DNA of 64,000 nt from Sphagnum magellanicum (Eukaryota; Streptophyta; Sphagnopsida; Sphagnales; Sphagnaceae). The DNA lies in the NCBI GenBank assembly GCA_021904315.1, contig CM038915.1:4340001-4404000 (forward strand), written 5' to 3'. The notes under the pieces are model-generated. The model was not told the DNA's origin and did not search any database. It saw only the letters and a program-made list of their open reading frames with translations. Within the stretch, counting starts at the first letter, position 1, and the number at the start of each line of letters is the position of its first letter. Positions 35,407 to 47,210 of the stretch are shown one piece after another. Position numbers and translations under genes: made by a program.

Positions 35407-36979
35407 CCAATGGCTACTAGATTAGATTAGAACACATGCAGTCACAACAAGAGATAAGGAATCATAATTATTTAAAGATGTGCCAAGTAAAAAAGGGAAG
35501 CACTCTTCCATTTATTCTTATAATATTTTACTTATTATAATAAATAATAATAACATCTTTGAATTGTAAAGCTTCTTGAAACATAATGATTTTACTAGCA
35601 AATATGTAAACAAATTTAAAACTACAATGTTAGAATGCTTGATTAGAACAAATCAATAAAAAACAGAAAAGACAATAATTATGGAGAAGATTACAATAGA
35701 TTGAATAATCATCTTATTTTCATTGAAATATTTAATTTTTGTAGAGGCATTTTTGAATCTAAATAAGCCTTGTTCCATTCTTATCTACCCTTTCCAGATT
35801 TTTAATACCAATTTATACATTTTTACAAATACGACTAAGCAAACTTGATTAGAACAAACTTGAAATTTTTGCAAACTTTTTTGTTAGTAGTAGCATATTA
35901 ATTTGCTTTGGAAAAACATGGCTAAAATAAGAACCCTAAAAACTTTCATCCAAACCTTGAAAACTTCACATTTTATAACATATTTCAAAACAATTGTCAT
36001 AGTATTTAAATTTGAACCTTCATCCTTAACTTAGGTAATGATTTTGTTTCTTAACCCATATTGATAAAAAAAAATTGTTAAATTATTGGCTAATGCCCAC
36101 CTAGTAATTTTTGTTGCTTCAAACAAACCAATAGTTACATGTTTGGGTTGCCAATTAGATCCCAAAAGTTTATAACAAAAGCAAATATATCATGCACACC
36201 TTTTGACATCCACAATCAAAGCTTGTTGTGGCAAAAATATAATATGTTGATTTTGGCAAAACATATAACAAAATTTCCATGTTTAATTACATTTGTGTAA
36301 TACAAATTATTGACAAAGAAATAATGTTTATTTTTATTTCCTCATTCTACATTTCTTAGTTGTAAATTGTTTTATATTTGATCAATCCATATGGTTGTGT
36401 TTTCCATTGTTCAAATTTTTGTTTCTTTTTTATTTGCTTCTTGAATAATTCATAAATGTGAAACAACACGAGCTGAGAAATACATACCTTGAAATGGACC
36501 ATCTTGTATTACATTGATGTTCCATATGGATAAAATGAACAACACAAAACAAACTTCTACCCTTGAACATGCCATTTCCCATGTGTTTCAATGTGAAATA
36601 TGATAATATGCAAGCATCCAAATAATTCGGTAAACACATTCATTTCCTTACATGATGTCAAAAGGTAACAATATATTATGTCAAAATGCATCTTTTATGA
36701 TTATATACATCATTGAATCATAATCATATGTAACATACATGATTACATGCGATTGTACATTATTGTTTAATCAAATAAGATATGTCACAAAGGACATTAA
36801 GTTGTGCACTTGCAACCATGTATATATCTATGGCTTTAGTGACTACGATTGCAAAAAACATTGAAAAAATAAGAGATCATACATTTATTGCCACTTGGTT
36901 AAATATGAAATTATATATATTTAAAACCTATGTTGTGTGGATATGAGACAATTGAAAATATGTTCACAAGATGTCACAT

Positions 36980-37460
36980 AGTTTAGCTTAACCTAGGTAA
37001 CTTAAACCACTTAAGGCTGAGTAGTTTATGTCACCTAAGCTATGCCATTTAGGCCACCTAAGGCTAGGTAGGCTATGCCTAAGCTTCCTTATGTCATTTA
37101 GGCCACCCCAAGTTTTGTTAAGTGCATGGACAGTCTAGCTACAAGTACAAGGACTTGAGTTCCTCACATCAATGATGAGAAATCAAGTCTTAATTAATTA
37201 ATGAACCACACTTTCATAAAGTGTAATTTTTTGTCAACATATAATATATGAACATTTTAATTTTTTTCGCAAGTTTATTTATAAAGGTAGAGAACTTAAC
37301 CTAGGTAGGTAGGTTAGGTATGTAAACAACTAACCTTAGCCTATGTAGCTTATGTAACCTAGTATATAGGTAGTTTAGTGATGTATATAGGTGGCTTAGG
37401 CTAATTTAAACAAGTAGGTAACTTGTGTAACCTATGTAGGTATCATAACCTAGCTTAAGT
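36980..37460. repeat. Low-complexity CCTAGGTA/TTAGGCC-rich block
   Basis: Overlapping words cctaggta, ggtaggttaggta, ttaggccacctaaggc and gtaacctagta recur without a fixed period. It looks like a decayed satellite. Confidence 0.6.
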
Positions 37461-39624
37461 AACCATTCAGTTGCATGTAGTCTATAATTGTAATGTAATC
37501 ACAACAATGATGAATAACAAAATACAAAGGATATATGATTACATAATTAGACTTAAAACATCTAGTCATAAAATGTTTTTGTCATGAAAGATTGTTTTTG
37601 GCAAAGTGATGGCAAATAAGGCAAATAAAATGGCCAATGGGAAATTCCCCATGCATTTTCTAATGTGATATATATGTGAAAGGGCAAACACAAGTGTTAA
37701 TATGATGAACATGTATTAAGATTAGTTGAAATAATTTAAGCAAATAGGATGATCAATGAAAAATTCCCCATGAATTTTTCAATGTGATGTAAAAGGGCAA
37801 ATATGAAAGCCAATATGATGAAGAGGCATTGATTGTATGAAATGGCTCAAGTGTCATTGGCCAATGTGTGAAACAAGTGTGAACACGACCTTTCATTGAC
37901 CCATGTGTGAATTCAAACATCATTGGTTCAAGTGTTAAAGGTTTAAGAAAGTTAAGATGTGGTCACAATCAATTAATTTTTGGACAATGATGGAAAAATC
38001 ATTTGTGTAAATTTAATTAAATTTCAGTAAAAAATCACTTAAAATTCAATAACCATATAAATAAGATATTTCAAAAATGAAATCATCCATTGTCATTCAT
38101 GTTTATTTACAATCAATGAAATTGATCCATCATGTTATTCATTTGTCATCCATAAAAACATGTAAAAAATTACTTTCAACAAGATTTTTTGGATAATTAA
38201 CCATGTAGAAAGTTTCCTTGGACTAAATCCCCACATGGATAAAAATAAAATTAGTTTTTTCCCCCCCCTCCCCTTGCCTCCTTTCAAATTTATAAAAGAT
38301 AATTTTTTTTTTCAATATGTTCAAAATCAATATGAAATATAACATTATATTTTATCCTTGTTCCTTTTGCTTTATGTTTCAAACTGTTCCATGTTACAAC
38401 TTATAAACCTTTCTTCGAATACATTCTTACATGTTTCATGGCCTTTTTTGAAGTTATTTTTGTATGCATGTAATATCGAAGTTAAACTTTGTTTTTATTA
38501 TTTTTGTCCTAGTTCAAATTCACATTGATAATTCTTTGGACGTGGGAGATTTTCATGCATTGTTATGTCAATTTTGTCAATTTTGTTCATGATGTTCAAT
38601 GCTACATTGTTATGGATGTAGCAAAAGATAATAAATGTGAACAATGGGACACCTTCCATTGGCTTAAGATGATTTACGAGATCTACTTGTTATTAGTTGT
38701 ATGTCTATTGTGTTTAATTGTTCTAGAAAGCTTATAATGTGGTCCACACATTATCTTATTTGTTATTGGAATTGAAAAAAGGGTTACAAAGTTGACCTAG
38801 TGTGTTTTGAAATGATAGTGAGTTCCACAATCTCAATAACCAACTAAAGACTTGAAGCTTGCTAGTGATTTTAGAAAACTATTTCTTTAATTTGTAAATC
38901 ATGTTCTCTTGTTGGATTCAATGAAGTTTGGAATGATTCATTGTTTCGTTCTTAATTTTTTGTGGCAATAGCGAAAGATTTGATTTTAAATCAAGATTTG
39001 TTTTTCACACACAATAACTATGATGTGTTAGTACAACACTAGATTTTAAGTGAATTTGATGTCTCAATTTCATTCTCCTCACTAAAATATGAATACTTTG
39101 ACAATTCATGATAACACAAACAAATGCCAACCTTATACAATATAAGGTTTGCAGTTGTGTGGTTTTCATTGTGTGGTTCTTGAATATTGTAATACATTGG
39201 TGTCTTGGACAATTTATTTATATCATTTGTAGGAATGATGAAAATTTCAAAAAGTATTTTTTTCAAAGAACAAAATTTTGTGAAGGAAAGTAGAAAACCT
39301 TTTAAAATAGTGAGGAATATCCCTTTTTTGACGTGGTATTTTCAAAACAAATAAATTATTCAACATGAATGTGTTGAAGCTACCCTTTTATTGGGTATTA
39401 TCAAATTTATATTTGTCTTTCATTGGAACTTTACATTATTCTTCTAAAATGATAACATAATACCCATTTGATCCTTTGCACATTTGTTGTTGTTAATGGC
39501 TTTGGAAGTTATAGAGTGATGTTTGTCATAGATTTGTCATGCAAAGTACATGCATAAACAGATGTAAATGATTGAACTTGGGCAGCTCATTGAATGAATA
39601 GGAGAGGTGAATGACACTTGGAAA

Positions 39625-39850
39625 ACCATCCTCAAAATGTGGGATTCACCCATATGAAAACTACATACCTAATTCCATAGTCTTAGAGTAACACCTACCT
39701 TGTGAACAATCCTCAAAATGTGGGATCAAGATGAACACTATATGCCTAGTTCCATATGTTTTCATGCCTAGTTCCATATTCTTAGAGTAACACCTCGCAA
39801 GTGAACAATCCTCAAAATGTGGGACCCAAATGAAAAATTGCATAATTTCA
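39625..39850. repeat. Short local tandem repeat, about 80-100 bp units
   Basis: The word aatcctcaaaatgtggga recurs at about 39629, 39710 and 39807, with a shared cttagagtaacacct between copies. A further diverged match (aatcctcaaagtgagaga) lies near 40200. Confidence 0.7.
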
Positions 39851-40286
39851 TAGTCTAGCCACCAGGGTTTTCTTTCCATTAGGATGTTGTGATCCCCCCT
39901 AGCTTACACATAATATGCATGATCTTGTGATTGCAGCAACCTAATGAAAAAGCCACTAAAATGGAGCCCTTGTTATTTGTTGCATGGACATGCACCTTTC
40001 ATTGAAGATTAGTTGCAACTAGGCTGGAAATATGTAAGTAAGTAATTATTGTTAGGAATGGTAGGAACATCTCATAGTGAGAAAGGGAACATTCTAGAGA
40101 ACTTAAAAAAGAACACATGTTCTCATCATCTCTCTGATCATAATAGTGTAATGGAAAGAGGACCTAATTAACACTCAAAATGAACAACATTTGATGAACA
40201 ATCCTCAAAGTGAGAGACCAGATGAAGAAGCACATCGTTTGGTAGTCTCTCCTCTAGAGCCAATAACAAACTACCCACCCTTAGCA

Positions 40287-40525
40287 TAGGGTCAGTTTAC
40301 GCATGGACGAAACAGATAATTAATTTTTTAAATTAATTTTTAAAAATTAATTTAAAGTTATTATTATTTCATGATCTAATATGAGATATATCTTCATATG
40401 AGGAGAGAAATTATTCAGATTTTAACCTGTGATAATTATGATGTTTTCAACACCTCAGCTTTTTATTTTCAGGAAAATTCGTTTACATTTTTTAAATAGA
40501 TTATTTAATCAGGAAACTGACCCTA
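40287..40525. mobile_element. Short TIR element, family C copy 1
   Basis: A 239-bp AT-rich block is bounded by a perfect 12-bp inverted repeat (TAGGGTCAGTTT at 40287-40298, complement at 40514-40525). The outer TA at each end could be the target duplication, as in Tc1/mariner-type MITEs. The interior (ttaacctgtgataattatga) matches 52000-52228. Non-coding. Confidence 0.75.
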
Positions 40526-41130
40526 GGGCAAAGTATGAAGGAATGTAGTTTGTTTTGTTTTGTAGTTATGAGTCCCACTGCTCTGGGATGCTTCAGATCG
40601 CGTTGTTGGTGTCTTTGTGAAAGCTCTCGATGACGAGGGGTGCACGGGCTTGGTTCCACGAGGAAGGGCGCATGGGCTTGGTTCCATGGCGTTTGGACTT
40701 TGCCATGCAAAAGTTCTTGAATATTGAATGATTTCTTCACTGAAAATTAAATTAAATTAAATCGTAGCTGAAAATTTCGGAGGAATTGGAATGTGCATTT
40801 GGTGTTATTAGAAAGATATTGTTTAGCGAGGATTTAATGGAATTTATATGGTAAGATTTGGATTCAGAATGTGGGAGGTATTGATTTTGAAGTGATTTCT
40901 GCCCCGGAAAATTCAAATAAATTCCAAAAAACCAGGTTTTGAAAGGAAAAATCAGTTGAGGACGTGGTAACACTTGGGCCCAAAGGCACAGGCCACACAC
41001 TAGTACTGTACACATGAAAAAAAGAAAAAAAGAAAAGAAAAACTAAAACTAAAAACCCTTTTAAAAAATTATATAAAAATAAAATCTGATCAGAATTGCC
41101 GGAGATTATTATAACTTAAACGTTGTTCTG
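40526..41130. other. Gene-free upstream sequence of the PCF11-like gene
   Basis: Nothing coding seen. A gggcttggttccaYg-type word is duplicated near 40647 and 40675. Confidence 0.5.
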
Positions 41131-41248
41131 GGTTTTTAACCGCTTCCATGTGAACAGGGGTTGCGCGGCGCGGGCGACGATACTACGGGTGGCTTCTTCT
41201 CTCCCGCCCGCCGGCGTTTGCGAAGCTCTTTGGCCTCTCTACGACATC

Positions 41249-41281
<33 letters not shown>
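41249..41281. repeat. (CT)n microsatellite in promoter/leader
   Basis: About sixteen ct units in the GC-richer region that probably includes the transcription start of the downstream gene. Confidence 0.9.
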
Positions 41282-41284
<3 letters not shown>

Positions 41285-41324
41285 CTTGCGACGCAAGAAA
41301 TAAAACCACCACGGCTTCTTCCAG

Positions 41325-41332
41325 GCGCCAAA
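41325..41332 (-). promoter_or_regulatory. E2F-type site upstream of PCF11-like gene
   Basis: Plus-strand GCGCCAAA is the reverse complement of TTTGGCGC, an exact fit to the E2F consensus TTTSGCGC. It lies about 515 bp upstream of the start codon. Confidence 0.4.
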
Positions 41333-41503
41333 GCACAAGCTTAGAGAGAGTCTCACTTTTGTCTTCTTCTTTCTATCTCACCATAATTTGTCTGTGGAGA
41401 AGAAGGCCTGTGTTATTTACACGGGGTCGGTCACCACAGACATTCAATTTTGGCCTTGTACAGTAGTCGTAATAATAATGGCAGGTTTTGGGACACCATA
41501 AAA

Positions 41504-41517
41504 GCGCCAAACCCTAA
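41504..41517 (+). promoter_or_regulatory. E2F-type site overlapping a telobox
   Basis: GCGCCAAA (41504-41511) overlaps AAACCCTAA (41509-41517), about 330 bp upstream of the PCF11-like start codon. Teloboxes are frequent in promoters of plant housekeeping and translation genes, often near the transcription start. Presence is certain; activity is inferred. Confidence 0.5.
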
Positions 41518-41715
41518 ATCCGGTGCACTTGGAACGAAGGAATAAATTCGTTGGGTTTCTCTTCTGAGGTTTTTGATATCAGTGGAAAATCGACCGGGAG
41601 GGAGGAGATATCATTATTGTTCCTGGTGCTGTAATGGAAAATAAAAAAACAAAGAGGAAGATATTGTTATTGTTCTTCCTGGTGCTGTAGTTAGTAGTGG
41701 ATTTTCTTTTGAGGT

Positions 41716-41716
41716 T

Positions 41717-41786
<70 letters not shown>
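41716..41786. repeat. Compound (GT)n(GA)n microsatellite in leader
   Basis: About twelve gt units run directly into about twenty-two ga units and end 58 bp before the start codon, so the repeat is likely transcribed as 5' leader. Confidence 0.95.
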
Positions 41787-41789
<3 letters not shown>

Positions 41790-41844
41790 TAGCTCCAGGA
41801 GGCGTTTGTGAAATTGCTTGCAAGAAACTTGCAGAGGTAGTAGT

Positions 41845-44800
41845 ATGCGGAACGAGGGAAGAGATGAGTGGCAGTTTCGTGAGACAAGTGACGGGGATAT
41901 TCCTACTGGAATGTGGGAGAGGAAGAAGAAGAGGGAATTTGCTCGGACTCAGCAGATAGCCAGAGACTTTAGCCTGATTTGGAAGAGGCCGATATTAGAA
42001 AGGAACAGCAGCAGCGTTCTCATGAACTGGCAGAGGGAGCCAAAAGTATTAGAAGGCTGGGCAAGCAACGCTATTATTGCAAACCATTCGACGTATTTGA
42101 AGAAAGCGGGAGGAGAAACGAAGAAAGGCGAGAAAAGAATGGGTTTCAACAACGAGTTGTTGTTGCGAGGCGGCTCGAAAATAGGTAGCAATGACAAGGA
42201 TAGGGAACCAAATGAGCAGAGGAATAAGGAAGAAGAGACTGAAACTCCCATTGAAGACCTTCAAGAACTTGTTTCTCAGTACAAGTCCGCACTGATGGAG
42301 CTCACTTTCAACTCGAAGCCAATTATTACTAATCTCACAATCATCGCTGGAGAGAATGCTCACGCAGCGCAAGGCATATCTGCCGTTATTTGTGATCACA
42401 TTGTTATGGTAAGACATTACGGCGTTTATGTCCTCTCCTTCCTTCTTCCTCGGGACTTTTTGTGTCTGTTCACAACATTGCTCTTATCAAGCTTGCAACC
42501 TTTACAAGCTGGGCTGCATCTGCAACATAAATCCACACCGATGCAACAAAAAAAAAACCCTGCAGAGGACTATGTTTTAACAGAAGAAATGGGTTCTTCA
42601 GAAGCATCAACATGAACCAACAGGCATTGGAGAATTTACACTTAGGGTTTTGGCATGATTCTTTTTTTACCATTGAAGTACCTAATGTCTCTCCCTTTGG
42701 AGCACTGTCATTTATTACCAATTTTTTTCAGGTACATTTTTTGTTGGGCATATTTGAAGTTTTATTGGGTATATGTTAATAGGTGCCAAAGGAGCAGAAG
42801 CTTCCATCATTGTATCTTCTTGACAGCATTGTAAAGAATATTGGAGGCGAGTATGTGAAATATTTTTCTGCACGCCTTCCTGAGGTATCTATCTTGTCAG
42901 GGTTTCCTTAACTGAATTCCTCTTAGTGACCTTTTATACTAGATATGTCCTTTGTTTGGTGTTCACTTCAATAGTCCAATTGCTTAAGACTGTTACTGTT
43001 GCCTTATCTGGCTGGTCATCAGTACTTTCTTGAGTCCAAGAGCCTGCAATTACTAACCTTAGATGGGAATGCAGGTGTTCTGTAAGGCATATCGGCAAGT
43101 AGACTCTGTCACCTACACTGCCATGCAGCATTTATTTTGGACATGGCGGGGTGTTTTCCCATCAGGCCCTTTGCATGTCATTGAAGCGGAGCTTGAATTC
43201 AGTCTTCAGTCAAAGGAGCCTGTGATGTCCTCCCAGCCATCACGGCCCATTGAATTGGCTGTTCTTCGTTCTGGGCATGGCATTCATGTCAACCCCAAGT
43301 ACTTGGAAGCTCAACGCCAACTTTTACTACAGTCCTCGAGAAGCAGGGTATGCTACCTTTGATCCATCTTGTCACATGGGCCCCAATGTTTCCTTCTTCC
43401 TGTAAGCTTGAGTACTTTCTCACTTTGTTTGTCAGGTGAAGTTAAGCACCTGATGGAAGTGTTCTAGTGTGTGCTATTTGTATGGCAGGCTGATGGAGTT
43501 GTTGCTGAGAGCAATGGAATCGCTCGGATGAGAGATGTAGATAGGCCCTTACTGCATGAGAATGCAAAAGGATGGCCTGATGCTCAACCACAAAGACTAC
43601 CTGTATGTTTCTGTGATTATAACCCTCATGTTCCTCTTCTTGATATATTTGGTCAGAAATTTTGACAACAAATCAAGAGATAAATCCTCATTGGCTTCAA
43701 TGTTCTTGTTGCAGACCATGCAGCCAGGTCAGCAAGGTCGATTTGACAAAACAGTTTATGGTCAGAGGCCTGTTTATGACTTCCCAGAGTATGAGCGTGA
43801 AAGATGGGGAGGCCCTGAGTCTGACATCGGTGGACGCCCAGGTGCAGAGAGAATTGATCAAAGTGGGTGGTACAGAGAACAAGAGATGCAGAGGCAAAGT
43901 AATGGAGGTCCTGGTGATGGGGGACTTTACTCCCAACCAAATGGATATAATATGAGGCACCAGTCAGGTCCAAGGCTCTCTGGCGTTGACAGCCATGGAC
44001 ACAGGAACATGACCTCTGGACCTTGGAGAGGAGGTCCTGTCCTGCTTCCTCAAGCAATGGAGATGAATAAACGAGGGACTGGAGGGGATGGGGGTTCCCT
44101 TAAGGTTCTAGGGCCAGAACCCCAGTCCTTTGGGTCACATATGCAAGGAATCAAGAACTGGCAAAATGCTGATGAGGAAGAGTATGTCTGGGAGGATCTG
44201 ACACCACATGCTCAGGAGCCAGGAGTAGGCAGTGGAAACTCAAGAGTGGATGATTGGATTCCTGGGGAGAGGAATCTGGGGAAAGGTCAGATGCATGGAT
44301 TACATTCTCCTGGAGCTTCTTATGATCTGGGTTGGCAAAGTCCTAGAGGCACTCCTCGGTCTCAACAGTTCTCATCATCTGCAGATAATCAATTGGTTCT
44401 CCCCCAGGTGAGTTTGTGAAAAAATGATGAGTGCTTCAGTAAATCGGTATGGTTCCATGTATTTGTCAGTTTTCTTGCAAAATTCATCCATGCAGAATTC
44501 CCTGGTCTGCAGGTATCTGTCCCAGCTCACATCATGCCATTAGCTTCATCCAATGTACCACCTTTCTCCACCACAACCCTGATCCCTTCACCCAGCAGAG
44601 GAGGTGCTACAGCAGGCCCCTTTGGTATCAGGCCAAACTTTCCTTCAAAGCTAGGACAAGCACATAACAATTCACCTTCTACACCAGATTCAAATGTGAC
44701 CTTTCAGCAAAGTGAAAGGCAGCCTGGCCTTGGTTCTCGCTACCTGCCAAATCAGCCACATCACGTGCTGCAACACATCCTCAATGAGCGGGCTGGCCTA

Positions 44801-47210
44801 GTTCGGCCCCCTCTGCATCAGGACCCAACATTGCCTGCTCAGTTACCAGTGAATCCTCAGAGTCTCCAGTCCTCTCAAGGAACGTCCCTTGATTTCTCCA
44901 GCATGTCTCCTCAGTTCAGGCCACCAAGCTCAAGCAGTTCTCTACAGCACTCTTCCCAGCAAGCTCAACCTGTATCCTCATTAGGTCAAGCCCAACAAGG
45001 TCAGTTGACTCAGTTCCAGCGAGGCACAATGTCAGGTTTGATGGCAAATGGGCAGACTGAGATGCAAGGCACAGAGACAGTTGATTTAGTAGCCTTGTGG
45101 AAATCAGGTCTCCTACCCACTGTACAAAGCCCATTGGTGCCACAGCCACAGTCTCAGCCTCAAAGTGTTCCACTGCAACAACCTTCTTCAGGACTTGGTG
45201 AAGTCCAGCAATTGATTTCAGGGCAATCCCCTTTGCCAAGCAAGCCCCCACCACCACATCTACCAGTTTCAGCTATCAGCCCTTTGTCTATGCAAGCAGG
45301 AGCCCATGGAGGACAGTATCCAACAACAGTTTCAGGGCAAGGGAATCCAATACTTTCTGCCCTGCCTAACTATCCCCCTCAGCAACAACAATCCCATCAT
45401 GGGCAACCCCCTCTTCCCCCTGGTCCCCCACCTCTTTCTGCTGTTAGAGAAAATTCCATCTCTTTGCCTCTGCCTGGAGTAACACCATTGCCTGCACCAA
45501 TGGGTCAAATAGACTCACTTCTTAAGTCTCTCGTTGCCAAGGGTCTTATTGCCCCAGTGCCAACTGCTACATCAAATGATACGGTTTCCACTCATGGTCT
45601 CTTATGGACTCCTTCTGGTGCTTCTAGCTCAAAACCTGGTTTTTCCAACTCAGGGAACCCAGAAGTCCTTCCTGATGGGCAGTCAAATTCTTCTTCATCA
45701 GCACTTGCAGCCACACTCGTCACCGTCTCTGGAGGTATGACTAGTTTTTCAGAGGTGGCTGCTGTTACAAGTCAGTCAAAGCCAAAGGAAGACATTACTG
45801 GTATTGAATTCAAGCCAGAAGTTCTGAAGGGAAGGCATGAGGTTGTGCTCAATGCTCTCTATTATAACTTACCCAGGCAGTGCAAAACATGTGGGTTGCG
45901 ATTCAAGGAACAAGAGGTGCACAGCAAGCATATGGACTGGCATGTCTCTAGAAATCGTCTACAGAAAGCACAAAAGAAGCTCTCCCGGAAGTGGTTTGTG
46001 ACTCTGAAGGAATGGCTTAGTGGCACAGGAGCATCAACAACACAGCTGGCACCTTCTTTCTTTGCTGCAGAGGGTGCAGCTATATCTTCAGAGACTGATG
46101 ATGGTGAGAGCATTGCTGTGCCAGCCGATGAAAATCAAAGTGCTTGTGCCCTTTGTGGGGAGCCATTTGAAGACTTCTATAGTGATGAGAAAGATGAATG
46201 GATGTATAAGGGAACTGTCTATATGAATGCTCCCACTGGTGGAATTATGGAGGGTCTTGATAGTGGAGCTTTGGGCCCAATTGTTCATATCAAATGTCAG
46301 ACAGAGTCTGCAGCAAGAGCAGACTTGAGTGAAGACAATGAAGAGGTACAAGATGATATTGTTGGCTTCACTTGAATAATGTGGACATGTTATGATTGCT
46401 TATAAGCAACAACAGTGTCTCAATTCAAGAAATTTCTACTGTTTTGGCAAGATTTGTGTGCAAATTGGATCAGCATGCGCATGCAACTGTAGCTTAAATT
46501 GCAGTTAACAGCAGGACTATCACCTGACCTTGCAACTTTGATGTGAAGGTACAACCAGAGCTGCTGGCAGCTGATAGTGTTCGCATGGAAGTTGATGGAC
46601 AAGGAGGCAATGATATCTTGCCTTTGCTTGATGATTTTCATCCCTTGGAGACTACGGTATGCATCTCTTTGTTGCTTGGAAGCAATTGTCAGTTCCAATC
46701 ATGCCTAAGGATTTAGAGGGCTACATAGTTTCACTAACCTGTTGCAATCTCTTTTGACCCAGATTTAGTCTTATGACCAGGTTGATGGTGCTCATGACTG
46801 CTCATAGATGTTTTTTCCACTGATTTGCAGTGCACTGTTAGGCTTTGCATGACATAACAAGGGGTCCCTGAGGCATCTTGGTTTCAAGTGGTTTCAACCT
46901 ACTTGACCATTATGTCTATCTTGCAAACTGCTTTCATTGTCTTGCATGTTTGTATATGTTGTCTTGATATGTTATGTGGGCCCTGGAAACATCCACTCAG
47001 AACTATTTCATTCAGGTTGTAATCCATTCTTGGTGGTTCTTCAGACCTTTCCCTAGTTGACCTAAACTTTGCACACACCTCCACAAAAATCTCTGCAGCT
47101 CACAGTATCCTTTTGCAATAATTCATTATAGCAACTTACAAGTTAGCAAGGGTTTGTGGCAGGATGAACGTGATGAAGTTGGGAGCCAAAGAAAACGAGT
47201 TCGGTACTAA
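41845..47210 (+). CDS. PCFS4: PCF11-similar (PCFS4-like) mRNA 3'-end processing factor
   Basis: Homologue of Pcf11, the cleavage-factor subunit that binds the RNA polymerase II C-terminal repeat and acts in 3'-end cleavage and termination; in Arabidopsis PCFS4 promotes flowering through FCA processing. Coding exons: 41845-42408, 42783-42884, 43075-43347, 43489-43602, 43715-44407, 44513-46345, 46549-46656, 47163-47210. All are GT-AG and end in phase 0, giving about 1244 aa. The ATG at 41845 is the first in frame. The CTD-interacting domain covers about residues 135-260 ([29 protein letters not shown]). A long Pro/Gln/Ser-rich region follows. Two zinc-binding motifs close it: CKTCGLRF...HSKHMDWH (about 1039-1060) and CALCGEPF...HIKC (about 1127-1177). 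The protein ends SQRKRVRY. It is longer than Arabidopsis PCFS4, mostly in the disordered middle. Confidence 0.93.

Larger units (their letters stand above)
35407..40286. other. AT-rich gene-free stretch
   Basis: No supported gene on either strand. It includes low-complexity ctaggtaggt-type sequence (36980-37460) and a short local repeat (39620-39860). Confidence 0.6.

Noticed and set aside
41123..41466. Overlapping plus-strand frames before the PCF11-like gene
   Set aside because: They span the (CT)n microsatellite and GC-rich promoter or leader sequence and match no protein family.
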